A DNA stretch of 64,000 bases from contig NZ_CP120742.1 in assembly GCF_029581275.1 (NCBI RefSeq), positions 6,262,501 through 6,326,500 on the forward strand, in the 5' to 3' direction. Both the position numbers and the translations under genes were made by a program. This DNA comes from Micromonospora sp. WMMD1155 (GTDB taxonomy: Bacteria > Actinomycetota > Actinomycetes > Mycobacteriales > Micromonosporaceae). Numbering within the stretch: the first letter of the stretch is position 1; each line of letters opens with the position of its first letter. The notes beneath the pieces were generated by a model. The model had not been told where the DNA came from, made no database searches, and saw only the letters and a program-made list of their open reading frames with translations. Positions 39,127 through 47,836 of the stretch are shown here, piece by piece.

Positions 39127-39132
39127 TAGGCT
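39127..39132 (+). promoter_or_regulatory. -10 element for the riboswitch transcript
   Basis: TAGGCT lies seven bases before the first bases of the riboswitch fold, the expected position for its promoter. Confidence 0.55.
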
Positions 39133-39137
39133 GAGCG

Positions 39138-39272
39138 GGCGAAGGGGAGTAGCCCCCAATGTCGTGGTCGACATACTGGTGCGTTCCGCATCCGGCCACG
39201 CGGCCCCGGTTTCCGGGGCGGGCGAGACCTTCGACTCAGGCTGTTGCAGCCGGGTCGAGGGCGCCCCTGTAC
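39138..39272 (+). promoter_or_regulatory. yybP-ykoY manganese riboswitch
   Basis: The leader contains both invariant halves of this Mn2+ riboswitch: GGGGAGTAGC at 39144-39153 and GCGAGACCTT at 39222-39231, with GAAGG/CCTTC pairing that closes the P1 stem. A further hairpin (GACTCAGGCTG paired with CAGCCGGGTC) follows at 39233-39257 and could be the expression platform. It sits directly upstream of a TMEM165/GDT1-family cation transporter gene, a known target class. Confidence 0.85.
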
Positions 39273-39301
39273 CTCCTCCCGGCATGAGCGGGAAGGACGT
39301 C

Positions 39302-39889
39302 ATGGAGGGATTTCTCGCCGCGCTGGTCGTCAGCTTCGGCGTCATCTTCGTCGCGGAGCTGGGGGACAAGTCCCAGTTGATGGCGTTGACCTTCGCCACG
39401 CGGTTCAAGCCGATTCCGGTGCTGATCGGTATCACGGTCGCCACGGCGGTGGTGCACCTGGCGTCGGTGGCCATCGGCGCGGGCCTCGGGGCGGTGTTGC
39501 CCACGGAGTGGATCTCGCTGGTGGCCGGTGTGGCCTTCCTCGGCTTCGGTGCGTGGACCCTGCGCGGGGACAAGCTCACCGAGGAGGAGAAACGCAAGGC
39601 GGAGAAGACGAACAAGACCGCGCTGGTCGCGGTGTCGGTGGCGTTCTTCCTGGCCGAGTTGGGTGACAAGACGATGCTCGCCACGATCACGCTGGCCACC
39701 AAGTACGGCTGGTTCGGCACCTGGCTCGGCTCCACGATCGGCATGGTGGCGGCGGACGCGTTGGCCATCCTGGTCGGCCGGATGCTGGGTCGTCGGCTGC
39801 CGGAGAAGACCATCAAGTACGGTGCCGCGATCCTGTTCGCCGTCTCCGGTCTGTGGCTGATCCTGGAGGCGGTGAACGAGCTGACCTGA
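39302..39889 (+). CDS. TMEM165/GDT1 (UPF0016) family cation transporter
   Basis: A 195-residue membrane protein with six helices in two repeats. Each half has the family signature: VIFVAELGDKSQLMAL and AFFLAELGDKTMLAT. Family members move Mn2+ or Ca2+; MneA in Vibrio is a manganese exporter. The ATG at 39302 is chosen because GGAAGGA lies just upstream and the first helix follows. Control by the manganese riboswitch upstream supports Mn2+ export. Confidence 0.92.
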   Translation: MEGFLAALVVSFGVIFVAELGDKSQLMALTFATRFKPIPVLIGITVATAVVHLASVAIGAGLGAVLPTEWISLVAGVAFLGFGAWTLRGDKLTEEEKRKAEKTNKTALVAVSVAFFLAELGDKTMLATITLATKYGWFGTWLGSTIGMVAADALAILVGRMLGRRLPEKTIKYGAAILFAVSGLWLILEAVNELT

Positions 39890-39928
39890 GCGGGGCCTAG
39901 CTGCCCCGAGGGCGGGTAACGGTCCGGG

Positions 39929-40291
39929 GTGGAGCCGGCCGAGCTGCTGCGACAGGGCGACCAGGTGTTGGTGGCCGTGGTGGAGGTGGCCGGCGCGCTG
40001 GTGATCTTCGTGGGCGCGGTCTGGGCGGCGGTGCGGTTCGTGGTCGAGGGGCTACGACACCGCACCGCCGCCCGTTTCACTCCGATCCGGCTCTCGCTGG
40101 GCCGGTTCCTGACCCTCGGCCTGGAGTTTCAGCTGGCGGCGGACGTGCTGCGGACCGCGGTGTCCCCGTCGTTCCAGCAGATCGGTCAACTGGCCGCGAT
40201 CGCGACGATCCGGACGGCGTTGAACTACTTCCTGGGCCGGGAGATCCGTCAGGAGCAGCGCCAGGTGGCCGAGGGGGAGCGTCGAGGGTGA
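39929..40291 (+). CDS. DUF1622 small membrane protein
   Basis: A 120-residue protein with two to three membrane segments. The central stretch FTPIRLSLGRFLTLGLEFQLAA is the DUF1622 hallmark, followed by QQIGQLAAIATIRTALNYFLGREI. Function unknown. GTG start. It begins a three-gene operon with overlapping junctions. Confidence 0.85.
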   Translation: MEPAELLRQGDQVLVAVVEVAGALVIFVGAVWAAVRFVVEGLRHRTAARFTPIRLSLGRFLTLGLEFQLAADVLRTAVSPSFQQIGQLAAIATIRTALNYFLGREIRQEQRQVAEGERRG

Positions 40292-40620
40292 TGGACACCC
40301 TGGTCACGGCGGTGACCGCGCTGGCCCTGGTCGTCGGCGTGGTGACCGTGGTCAGCACCGGCGCGCTGCGAACCGGCGTCCGACTGCTGCTGGACCTGCT
40401 GACGGCGGCCGGTCTGATTCGGCTGGCCGGCGATCCGGGTTGGAACGGTCTGGCCGGCGCGGTGGCGATCATCGCCCTGCGTCAACTGCTCGGGGCGGCG
40501 TTGAGCGCTCCGACGCCGTGGTCGGGGCGACAATCCCCGGCCCCCTGCGCCGAAGACGATTGCCACCTACCGTTGGCGCTAGGACGCGAGACCGGGGAAA
40601 ACGGGAGGATGACCAGATGA
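40291..40620 (+). CDS. Small membrane protein of unknown function
   Basis: A 109-residue protein with two to three hydrophobic segments in its first 70 residues and a polar C-terminal tail. Its ATG overlaps the stop of the DUF1622 gene (TGATG), and GAGGG lies just upstream. Its own stop overlaps the next start (ATGA). It probably partners the DUF1622 protein in the membrane. Confidence 0.72.
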   Translation: MDTLVTAVTALALVVGVVTVVSTGALRTGVRLLLDLLTAAGLIRLAGDPGWNGLAGAVAIIALRQLLGAALSAPTPWSGRQSPAPCAEDDCHLPLALGRETGENGRMTR

Positions 40621-40814
40621 GCCGGCACGACGAACCGAACGAGTACGGCTTCTCCGGCGCCGGCACCGCTCCCGAGCCGCCGCCGGGTGGGAAGCCCGAC
40701 GAGCAGGATCGTGTCGAGGAGGTGGCGGTGCCGGGCGACGACCTGACCGCCCCGGCGGCCGAGGCGGTGGTCGAGGAGACCGAGGACCTGCCGCCGGCCG
40801 ACCGTCGACGCTGA
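40617..40814 (+). CDS. Small acidic protein of unknown function
   Basis: A 65-residue, Glu/Asp/Pro-rich, probably disordered protein. The ATG overlaps the stop of the preceding gene by four bases, and GGGAGGA lies nearby upstream. No domain is recognised. The tight coupling argues that it is translated together with the two membrane proteins. Confidence 0.6.
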   Translation: MSRHDEPNEYGFSGAGTAPEPPPGGKPDEQDRVEEVAVPGDDLTAPAAEAVVEETEDLPPADRRR

Positions 40815-40838
40815 CCCCGGATCGCCGTACGGCGCCGC

Positions 40839-42188
40839 TCAGCGCTCGGTGGGCCGCTGGTAGACGTCGGGCACGCCGTCGCCGTCGGCGTCGCGTCGTT
40901 CCCGCTCCGCCACCCGGCGGTACGCCGCGTTGCGCCGGACGAGCACCGCCGCGGCCAACCCGGCGGAGATCACCGACCCGAGCAGCACGGCCGCCTTGAC
41001 CCGGCCGTCGGTGGTGCCGTCGCCGAAGGCCAGGTCGCCGATGAGCAGCGACACCGTGAACCCGATGCCGCCGAGCATCGCGATTCCGAGCAGGTCCGAC
41101 CAGGTGACGTCCTCGTCGAGTTCGGCCCTGGTGAACCGGGCCAGCAGGTAGGTCGAGCCGAGGATGCCGATGCTCTTGCCGAGCACCAGGGCGGTGACGA
41201 CGGCGATCACCACCGGGTCGGTCAGCAACGCCCCCAGGTCGCTGCCACGAAGGGTGACCCCGGCGGCGAACAGGGCGAAGACCGGCACCGCGAAGCCGGC
41301 CGACACGGGACGCCAGCGGTGCTCCAGGCGCGCGGCGAGCCCGCCCTCGGCGTCGGCGTCCGATCGGTCACCGGTCGCCGTCCGGGGACGGGCCAGCACC
41401 GGGACCGCGAAGCCGAGCAGGACGCCGGCCACCGTGGCGTGCACTCCCGAGGCGTGCATCAGCGCCCAGGCGGTGACCGCGAGGGGGATGAGCGCCCACT
41501 GCCAGTGACGTCCGCGCCGCACCAGAATCGCGAAGACCCCGATCACCGCCAGCGCGGCGAACAGGGCGGCGGGCTGCAGATCGGCGGTGTAGAAGACCGC
41601 GATGATGGTGATCGCGAGCAGGTCGTCGACAACGGCGAGGGTGAGCAGGAATGCCCGTAGGCCTTGGGGCAGATGAGTGCTGATCACCGCGAGCACGGCG
41701 AGAGCGAAGGCGATGTCGGTGGCGGTGGGAATCGCCCAGCCGCGTAGTCCCTCGCCGCCCGCGCTGAGGACGACCGCCACGTAGACCAGCGCCGGCAGCA
41801 GCATCCCGCCGAGCGCGGCCACCACCGGCAGCGCGGCGCGCCGGGGGTCGCGTAGCTCCCCGGCGACGAACTCCCGCTTGAGTTCCAGGCCCACCACGAA
41901 GAAGAAGACGGCCAACAGGCCGTCCGCCGCCCAGGTGGCCACGTCCAGGTCGAGGTGCCAGGGCGCGCCGCCGGGCCAGGGGACCCACCGAGCGAGCCGG
42001 GTGTACGCGTCGGACCAGGGGGAGTTGGCCCAGATCAGTGCGATCGCCGCACCGATGAGCAGCAGCGCGCCACCGACGGTCTCGGTACGCAGCACGTCGG
42101 CCAGGTGTCGGGCCTCCGGCCAGGACGACCTGGTGAACAGCCGATTCTTCGGAGGGCGTTGGTCGGGTGGCGGGGTGCGGGAGGTCAT
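40839..42188 (-). CDS. nhaA: Na+/H+ antiporter NhaA
   Basis: A 449-residue NhaA antiporter with about twelve helices. The signature segments are [40 protein letters not shown] and the ion-site region [15 protein letters not shown], where the Asp supplies the cation-binding carboxylate; [16 protein letters not shown] gives the second conserved Asp pair. It exchanges sodium for protons at alkaline pH. The ATG at 42188 is preferred over the GTG at 42200 because GAGGTGA lies eight bases before it. Confidence 0.95.
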   Translation of the reverse strand: MTSRTPPPDQRPPKNRLFTRSSWPEARHLADVLRTETVGGALLLIGAAIALIWANSPWSDAYTRLARWVPWPGGAPWHLDLDVATWAADGLLAVFFFVVGLELKREFVAGELRDPRRAALPVVAALGGMLLPALVYVAVVLSAGGEGLRGWAIPTATDIAFALAVLAVISTHLPQGLRAFLLTLAVVDDLLAITIIAVFYTADLQPAALFAALAVIGVFAILVRRGRHWQWALIPLAVTAWALMHASGVHATVAGVLLGFAVPVLARPRTATGDRSDADAEGGLAARLEHRWRPVSAGFAVPVFALFAAGVTLRGSDLGALLTDPVVIAVVTALVLGKSIGILGSTYLLARFTRAELDEDVTWSDLLGIAMLGGIGFTVSLLIGDLAFGDGTTDGRVKAAVLLGSVISAGLAAAVLVRRNAAYRRVAERERRDADGDGVPDVYQRPTER

Positions 42189-42526
42189 CTGCGGGGTCAC
42201 CTCGGGGCGTCAGGACGGCATGGAATCCGCTCGCCGGCCAGACTTCCCGGCACACCGTCACCGACCCTATCCGGCTTCGCGTTCGACGACGGCCGCCGGG
42301 CCGATCGGACGTCACCGGACCTGCTTCCGACTTTTTCCTCGTTGTCGCCGCTGCCGAATGGGCTGTTCTCGGGTTGGTCATCCGGAGCCATGTCGCACTA
42401 CAGAAAATACATAACTCCGGACATAAGCCGCATGAGCCGCTTTAATGGTTTCACGAGTTTAGAGACGACCTTGGGGGTTTTCGTGAAGTTCTTTGGCGTA
42501 ACCGGCCCGGCACGGAGGCGCGCCTG
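42189..42526. other. Promoter region with an AT-rich leader
   Basis: About 340 bases between nhaA and the Wzz/BY-kinase gene, divergently transcribed. The right half (about 42390-42500) is far richer in A and T than its surroundings (for example GAAAATACATAACT), so it is a good candidate for promoters and for Lsr2 binding. It also contains a 31-codon open frame that runs into the next gene. Confidence 0.5.
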
Positions 42527-42527
42527 A
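42432..42527 (+). CDS. Possible 31-residue leader peptide
   Basis: ATG at 42432 opens a frame (MSRFNGFTSLETTLG...) whose TGA overlaps the ATG of the Wzz/BY-kinase gene as TGATG. No good ribosome-binding site is seen, and the same frame is open further upstream, so it could be chance. If translated, it would couple translation into the polysaccharide gene. Confidence 0.3.
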   Translation: MSRFNGFTSLETTLGVFVKFFGVTGPARRRA

Positions 42528-43990
42528 TGGATCTGCTCCGCCATTTGCGTCACGTGCGTAGGCACTGGTGGGTTGCGCTGGTCACGGTCATGGTGGCCCT
42601 CGGCCTCTCGGCATTCCTGACCGTGCGCGCCCAACCCCGGTACGTCGCCTCGGTGACGTTCTTCGTCACCACCCCCAACACCGGCGTCAGCGAGGCATAC
42701 CAGGGTGGGCTCTTCCTCCAGCAGCGCGTCAAGTCGTACGCGGACCTGCTCACGAGCGACCGACTGGCGCAGAGCGTGGTGGCCGAGACCCCGGTCGGCC
42801 TCACCGCGGACGAGGTGCAGCAACGGGTGAAGACCTCCACCGAGACCGGCACCGTCATGCTCCAGGCGTCGGTCACCGACACCGACCAGACCCGCGCGTT
42901 GCGCGTGACGGAGACCCTGGCCGCGAAGTTCGTCGAGCTCGTCCAGAAGGTCGAGACGACGCCCGAGGGCAAGGCGCCGATCAAGATCGAGGTGGTCAGC
43001 GGCCCCCGGGTGAGCGCCAACCCCGTCTCGCCGCAGCCGGTCCGGAACCTCACTCTCGGCGGCGTGATCGGCCTGCTCCTCGGCATCGGTCTGGCGATCC
43101 TGCGTGGCGTCGCCGACGTTCGACTGCGCGACGCGGCCGGTCTGCAACGAGCCACCGGCAGTCCCCTGCTCGGCGAGATTCCGTTCGAGGGCAACGCGCG
43201 CAGCGCGCCGCTGATCGTGGGCGACGCCGCCACCTCCGCGCGTGCCGAGGCGGTGCGCAAGCTGCGTACCAACCTGCGCTTCGTGGATGTCCACGAGCCG
43301 GCCCGGGTCATCGCCGTGACCAGCGCGCTGCAGGGTGAGGGGAAGACCACGCTCTCCTGCAACCTGGCCATCGCGCTGGCCGAGGCGGGCTGGCGGGTGT
43401 TGCTGGTCGACGCGGACCTGCGTCGCCCGAAGGTCGACGACTACCTGGGCCTGGACGCGGGTGTCGGCCTCACCGACGTGCTGGTCGGCGACGTGCAGGT
43501 CGGCGACGTCGTGCAGCGCTGGGGCGACAAGTCGCTGCTGGTGCTGCCCAGCGGTTCCGCCCCGCCGAACCCGAGCGAGCTGCTCGGCTCCAAGGCGATG
43601 TCGGACCTGCTGCTGGCACTGCGGGAGTCGGCGGACATCGTGATCATCGATACCGCGCCGCTGCTCGCGGTGACCGACGGCGTGGTAGTGGCCGTGCAGG
43701 CCGACGGTGCGCTGCTGGTGACCCAGCAGGGCCGCACCTCGCGAAGCCAGGTCGCCGCCGCGGCACGCTCACTGCACGCCGTCTCGGTCCGTCTGCTCGG
43801 CTGCGTGCTCAACATGGCGAAGGTGGCGAAGGCCGAGGCGTACCAGTACGAGGCCTACCGGGTGGTCGCCACGACGACGACGGCGTCGGTGCCGACCGAA
43901 GGAGCCGCAACGGGTCGGCATGTCGCGACCACCGGCGGTCTCAACGGCGTCACCGACCACACCCAGGAACTCACCCGGCTGCCCCGATGA
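42527..43990 (+). CDS. Wzz-type polysaccharide co-polymerase fused to BY-kinase
   Basis: A 487-residue bacterial tyrosine kinase of the fused type. The N-terminal Wzz domain has helix 1 (WWVALVTVMVALGLSAFL) and a second helix near residue 175 (LGGVIGLLLGIGLAIL), with an external segment between. The cytoplasmic kinase has Walker A LQGEGKTTLS, Walker A' VLLVDADLRRPK and Walker B DIVIIDTAP. A short tyrosine cluster (AYQYEAYR) lies near the C-terminus. It controls chain length and export of surface polysaccharide. Confidence 0.92.
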   Translation: MDLLRHLRHVRRHWWVALVTVMVALGLSAFLTVRAQPRYVASVTFFVTTPNTGVSEAYQGGLFLQQRVKSYADLLTSDRLAQSVVAETPVGLTADEVQQRVKTSTETGTVMLQASVTDTDQTRALRVTETLAAKFVELVQKVETTPEGKAPIKIEVVSGPRVSANPVSPQPVRNLTLGGVIGLLLGIGLAILRGVADVRLRDAAGLQRATGSPLLGEIPFEGNARSAPLIVGDAATSARAEAVRKLRTNLRFVDVHEPARVIAVTSALQGEGKTTLSCNLAIALAEAGWRVLLVDADLRRPKVDDYLGLDAGVGLTDVLVGDVQVGDVVQRWGDKSLLVLPSGSAPPNPSELLGSKAMSDLLLALRESADIVIIDTAPLLAVTDGVVVAVQADGALLVTQQGRTSRSQVAAAARSLHAVSVRLLGCVLNMAKVAKAEAYQYEAYRVVATTTTASVPTEGAATGRHVATTGGLNGVTDHTQELTRLPR

Positions 43991-44525
43991 GCGCGGCGAG
44001 GGGTCGCAGGGACCGTTCGATCTCCTCGGCGCAGCGTCGGAAGTCGGCGGCGCTGCCGCCGATCGGGTCCTGGAGGTCGTCCGCGTCCGGGGCGGCGGGT
44101 TGCAGCCGTCCCCGGGCCTTGGCGGCGGCGGCGATCGCCGCCCCCAAGGAGTCGTCGGCCGGGCCGGCGGGCGGTTCGGCCGCCGCGGCCAGCCGGCCGA
44201 ACTGGCGCACCGTGAACGTTCGGTGCAGCGCCGCCGGTGCCAGCGCGGTGCAGACCGAGCGCTGGCGTCGGGTCGCGGTCAGCACGAGCGTCGCGTCGGC
44301 CAGGTACTCGGGGCGCAGCGCCCGGGTGCGGAACGCCGCCGGGTCCGTGTCGCCGTCGGTCACGACCTCCATCGCGTACGGGTGCATGCCCAGCCCGTCG
44401 ATCGCGTCGGTGCCGGCACTGCCCACCGTGACGGGCCTCCCGGCCAGTAGTCGGCGGGCCAGGAACTCCGCCATAGGCGACCGGCACAGGTTGGCGTGGC
44501 ACACGAACAACACGCGATCGGCCAT
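43971..44525 (-). CDS. Low-molecular-weight protein tyrosine phosphatase
   Basis: A 184-residue phosphatase. The P-loop is VCHANLCRSP (Cys-X5-Arg-Ser), directly after the first strand. The general-acid Asp is probably in PDADDLQDPIGGS near the C-terminus. GGAGAGG precedes the ATG. It is the natural antagonist of the BY-kinase encoded on the opposite strand, and the last 20 bases of the two genes overlap tail to tail. Confidence 0.88.
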   Translation of the reverse strand: MADRVLFVCHANLCRSPMAEFLARRLLAGRPVTVGSAGTDAIDGLGMHPYAMEVVTDGDTDPAAFRTRALRPEYLADATLVLTATRRQRSVCTALAPAALHRTFTVRQFGRLAAAAEPPAGPADDSLGAAIAAAAKARGRLQPAAPDADDLQDPIGGSAADFRRCAEEIERSLRPLAALIGAAG

Positions 44526-44693
44526 CGGGGCCCCTCTCCTCGGTGCGGACCGGGCTGTCCACACCGCGAGGGCGGTGCGTCGACGCCGGTGGTCGCGCGG
44601 GGAGGGGTTGTCGGCATCGTACGCGCGCGAGACGCCCGCCGGTCGTGGTGCCGCGCCGACCGACGCCGATCAGTGCCGAACGGGGGCTCACCG

Positions 44694-45941
44694 GTGAGGA
44701 TCGGCATCCTGTCGTACCACTTCCCGCCCGAACCGGCGTTCATCCCCGGCAGCCTCGCGGAGGAGTTGGCCGCGCGCGGGCACGAGGTTCGGGTGCTCAC
44801 CGGATTTCCGGACTACCCGGGCGGGCACGTCTATCCCGGTTGGCGGCAGCGCTGGCACCACGAGACACACAGCCGGAACCTGACCGTTCGTCGGGTACCG
44901 CGCTACCCCGGGCGAACCACGTCCACCAGGGGGCGAGTGGCCGGCTACCTCTCGTTCGCGGGCAGCGCGACGTGGGCCGCCCGACGGTACCTCCGCGACG
45001 TGGACGCGCTCTACGTCTTCCAACTGCCGGCGACGACGTTCGCCGCCGCCGGGGTGCTCCGGCTGCTCGGGCAGGTGCCGACGGTGCTGCACGTGCAGGA
45101 CGTGTGGACCCGCGACGGCGCCGAGGACGCGGGCGAGGACCGCTGGGCGGCGCGGATGAGCGCTGCGATGACCCGGATCTACCGGGCCGCGGCGCGGATC
45201 GCGGTGGCCGCGCCGTCGATGCGGGAGCTCGTGGTCGCTGCGGGCGCCGACCCGGACCGGGTCCGCGAGGTGCTGAACTGGACCGACGAACGGATCTTCC
45301 ACCCGGTGACGCCCGGCACGGCGGCCCGCCAGTTGGTCCGTAGGGACGGTCGGTGCGTGGTGATGCACGCCGGGACCATCGGCGAGCGCCAGGGACTGGA
45401 GACCGCGGTCCGGGCGGCGGCGGCCCTGGACCGGACGATGGACCTGGTCCTCGTCGGTTCCGGCGCGGACGAGCGGCGGGTGCGGGGGCTCGCCGCCGAG
45501 CTGGGTGCCGACAACGTCCGCTTCGTGCAGCGACGGTCACCTGTGGACATGCCCGAGCTGTACGCGGCCGCCGACTACCAACTGGTCATCCTGCGGGACC
45601 TTCCGGAGCTGCGCGGCACGGTGCCGGGCAAGCTTCAGGCCGCGCTCTCCTGCGCTGCCCCGGTGGTCGCGTCGACCGGCGGGGACACGGCCGAGCTGGT
45701 CGAACGGGCCAGGGCCGGGCTCTCCTGCCCGCCGGAGGACTGGGCGGCGTTGGCCGACCGGTTCTGGTTGGCGGCTACCATCCCGCCGCCCACCCGGGCC
45801 GAGATGGGCCGCCGGGGGCGGTCGGCGTACCTCAGGGAGATGTCGCTGCCCGCCGGGGTGGACCGGATCGAGCGGTTGCTGCACGAGGCGGCGGGGCGGG
45901 CCACCGCACCGGTCACGGAGCTGCGAGGAAACCTCGCCTAA
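44694..45941 (+). CDS. GT4-family glycosyltransferase (WbuB-like)
   Basis: A 415-residue GT-B glycosyltransferase. The N-terminal acceptor domain starts VRIGILSYHFPPEPAFIPGS with the Gly-rich loop, followed by GHEVRVLTGFPDYPGG. The C-terminal donor domain has VVMHAGTIGERQGLETAV and the EX7E-like segment ending TVPGKLQAALSCAAPVVAS. It probably adds an amino sugar during exopolysaccharide or O-antigen-like assembly. GTG start; it diverges from the phosphatase gene. Confidence 0.88.
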   Translation: MRIGILSYHFPPEPAFIPGSLAEELAARGHEVRVLTGFPDYPGGHVYPGWRQRWHHETHSRNLTVRRVPRYPGRTTSTRGRVAGYLSFAGSATWAARRYLRDVDALYVFQLPATTFAAAGVLRLLGQVPTVLHVQDVWTRDGAEDAGEDRWAARMSAAMTRIYRAAARIAVAAPSMRELVVAAGADPDRVREVLNWTDERIFHPVTPGTAARQLVRRDGRCVVMHAGTIGERQGLETAVRAAAALDRTMDLVLVGSGADERRVRGLAAELGADNVRFVQRRSPVDMPELYAAADYQLVILRDLPELRGTVPGKLQAALSCAAPVVASTGGDTAELVERARAGLSCPPEDWAALADRFWLAATIPPPTRAEMGRRGRSAYLREMSLPAGVDRIERLLHEAAGRATAPVTELRGNLA

Positions 45942-46038
45942 GCGGCAATCATCGCGATAACGGCACGAAATTCCCAGACGCATGCTAAGAACGTCAGGGA
46001 ATCGACCAACTGTCCGATTCCCCGATTGGGAGCGTGGT

Positions 46039-47823
46039 GTGACGGAAAGCGAACGGCCGACCCGACGGCGGAGCCGGTCCCGACGCCGTCGGCGGGCCCG
46101 ACTGCGACGTGCCCTCCTCAGTGCCCTGGTGGTCGGCTCGCTGCTGCTGGCGGCAGGCGGTTGGGTCGGCTTCCGCGGCTGGCAGGCGCGCGCCCACCTG
46201 CTCAACGCCGCCGGCCTGGCCCGGGAACTGAGCGCCTTGGTGGTCGGCGGGGACACCGACCGTGCTCTGCGGACCCTCGCCGCCCTCCAGGAGCAGTCCC
46301 GCGCGGCCCGCGCGGCGACCAGTGACCCGAGCTGGCGGCTCGGTCGGCGTACCCCGATGGTGGGCGACAACCTCGATGCCATCCGGCAGATCGCCGCCGC
46401 CATCGACGACTTGGCTCGGCAGGCGTTCCCGACCTTGCTCCGGATGGACCTGACCAGCCTGGTGCCGACCGGCGGTCGTCTGGACCTGGCCCGACTCAGC
46501 GGCGTCTCCGCCGAGCTGACCCGGGTCAACGAGTCGGTGCAGGGTACGCGCCGAGACCTCGCCGCGGTGCCGGCCGACAGCCTGGTCGACAAGGTCCGGC
46601 AGGCGCTCGTCGACCTGCGCGGCGAGATCGACCGCCTGGCCGGCCTCACCACGGCCGCCGACCAGGGCGCCCGCCTGCTCCCGCCACTGCTCGGCGCGAA
46701 CGGACCGCGGCGGTACCTGCTGGTCTCGCAGAACTCCGCCGAGTTGCGCGCCACCGGGGGCATGTTCGGCGCGTACGCGGTGATCGAGGCGAAGAACGGC
46801 GCGGTGAAGATGGGCAAGCAGGGCAGTTCGTCCTCGCTCGGCTTCTTCAACCCGCCCCTGAAGGTGCCCGCCGAGACCCGCGCGATCTGGACCGACCTTC
46901 CCGGCATCTACCCGGCCGACGTGAATCTGTCCCCGCACTTCCCGACTGCCGCGACGCTGTACCGCGAGATGGTCCGTCGCAAGACGGGCACCACTGTCGA
47001 CGGGGTGCTCGCCGTCGACCCGGTGGTGCTGTCCTACCTGCTCAAGGCGACCGGCCCGGTGCTGGTGCCCGGCGGTGTCCCGCTGGCCAGCGAGAAGGTC
47101 GTGCAGACGCTGCTCAACGACAGTTACCGGCAGCTCGAGGTCGAGCAGCAGGACGAGTTCTTCGCGGCGTCGGCGGCAGCCGTCTTCGACGCCTTCTTCA
47201 AGAAGAATGTCAACCCTAGGGTGTTGTTGTCCGCATTTGACCGTGCTATCACCGAACGACGGATATTGTTCTGGAGTGCCCGACCTGAGGAACAGCGGAC
47301 GTTCGGCGGCAGCCGGATGGCCGGGACGCTTCCGGAACAGGACACCGTGCCGACGGTCGGCGTGTTCCTCAACGACGGCAGCGGCGCGAAGCTCGGCTAC
47401 TACCTACGACAGACGGCGAACCTGACGGTCGGCGAATGCCGCTCCGACGGTCGCCGCGAGCTCCGGCTGCGGGTGACCCTGCGGTCGACGGCACCGAAGT
47501 CCGGACTCACCAAGTCCGTCCTCGGTCTCGGCATGGCTGGTGATCCGTACACCGTCCGCACCTTGGTGTCGATCTTCAGCCCGGCCGGTGGAGCGGTGCT
47601 CGAAGCCCGGCTCGACGGGGCCGAGACGGCCGTGGGTAGCGGCACCGAACGTCGCCGTCAGGTGGCGACCGCCAGCGTCGACGTCGCTCCCGGCGCCGAG
47701 AAGACGTTGGAGGCCACCGTGCTGACGGCCAAGACCGGCGTCGGACAAGCCGAGCTGTGGCTGACCCCCACCGCCAGCCCCTGGACCACCCAAGTTCATT
47801 CCGCACCAAGCTGTGACCAGTAG
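46039..47823 (+). CDS. DUF4012 membrane-anchored surface protein
   Basis: A 594-residue protein. A very basic N-terminus (RRRSRSRRRRRARLRR) precedes one membrane helix (ALLSALVVGSLLLAAGGWVGF), so the bulk lies outside the cell. A helical region (about residues 50-200) leads into the DUF4012 domain (RRYLLVSQNSAELRATGGMFGAYAV, then DLPGIYPADVNLSPHFPTAA). The family overlaps LytR-CpsA-Psr neighbourhoods and is found with polysaccharide genes; its activity is unknown. GTG at 46039 has GGGAG upstream. Confidence 0.85.
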   Translation: MTESERPTRRRSRSRRRRRARLRRALLSALVVGSLLLAAGGWVGFRGWQARAHLLNAAGLARELSALVVGGDTDRALRTLAALQEQSRAARAATSDPSWRLGRRTPMVGDNLDAIRQIAAAIDDLARQAFPTLLRMDLTSLVPTGGRLDLARLSGVSAELTRVNESVQGTRRDLAAVPADSLVDKVRQALVDLRGEIDRLAGLTTAADQGARLLPPLLGANGPRRYLLVSQNSAELRATGGMFGAYAVIEAKNGAVKMGKQGSSSSLGFFNPPLKVPAETRAIWTDLPGIYPADVNLSPHFPTAATLYREMVRRKTGTTVDGVLAVDPVVLSYLLKATGPVLVPGGVPLASEKVVQTLLNDSYRQLEVEQQDEFFAASAAAVFDAFFKKNVNPRVLLSAFDRAITERRILFWSARPEEQRTFGGSRMAGTLPEQDTVPTVGVFLNDGSGAKLGYYLRQTANLTVGECRSDGRRELRLRVTLRSTAPKSGLTKSVLGLGMAGDPYTVRTLVSIFSPAGGAVLEARLDGAETAVGSGTERRRQVATASVDVAPGAEKTLEATVLTAKTGVGQAELWLTPTASPWTTQVHSAPSCDQ

Positions 47824-47836
47824 GAGGGAACCAATC

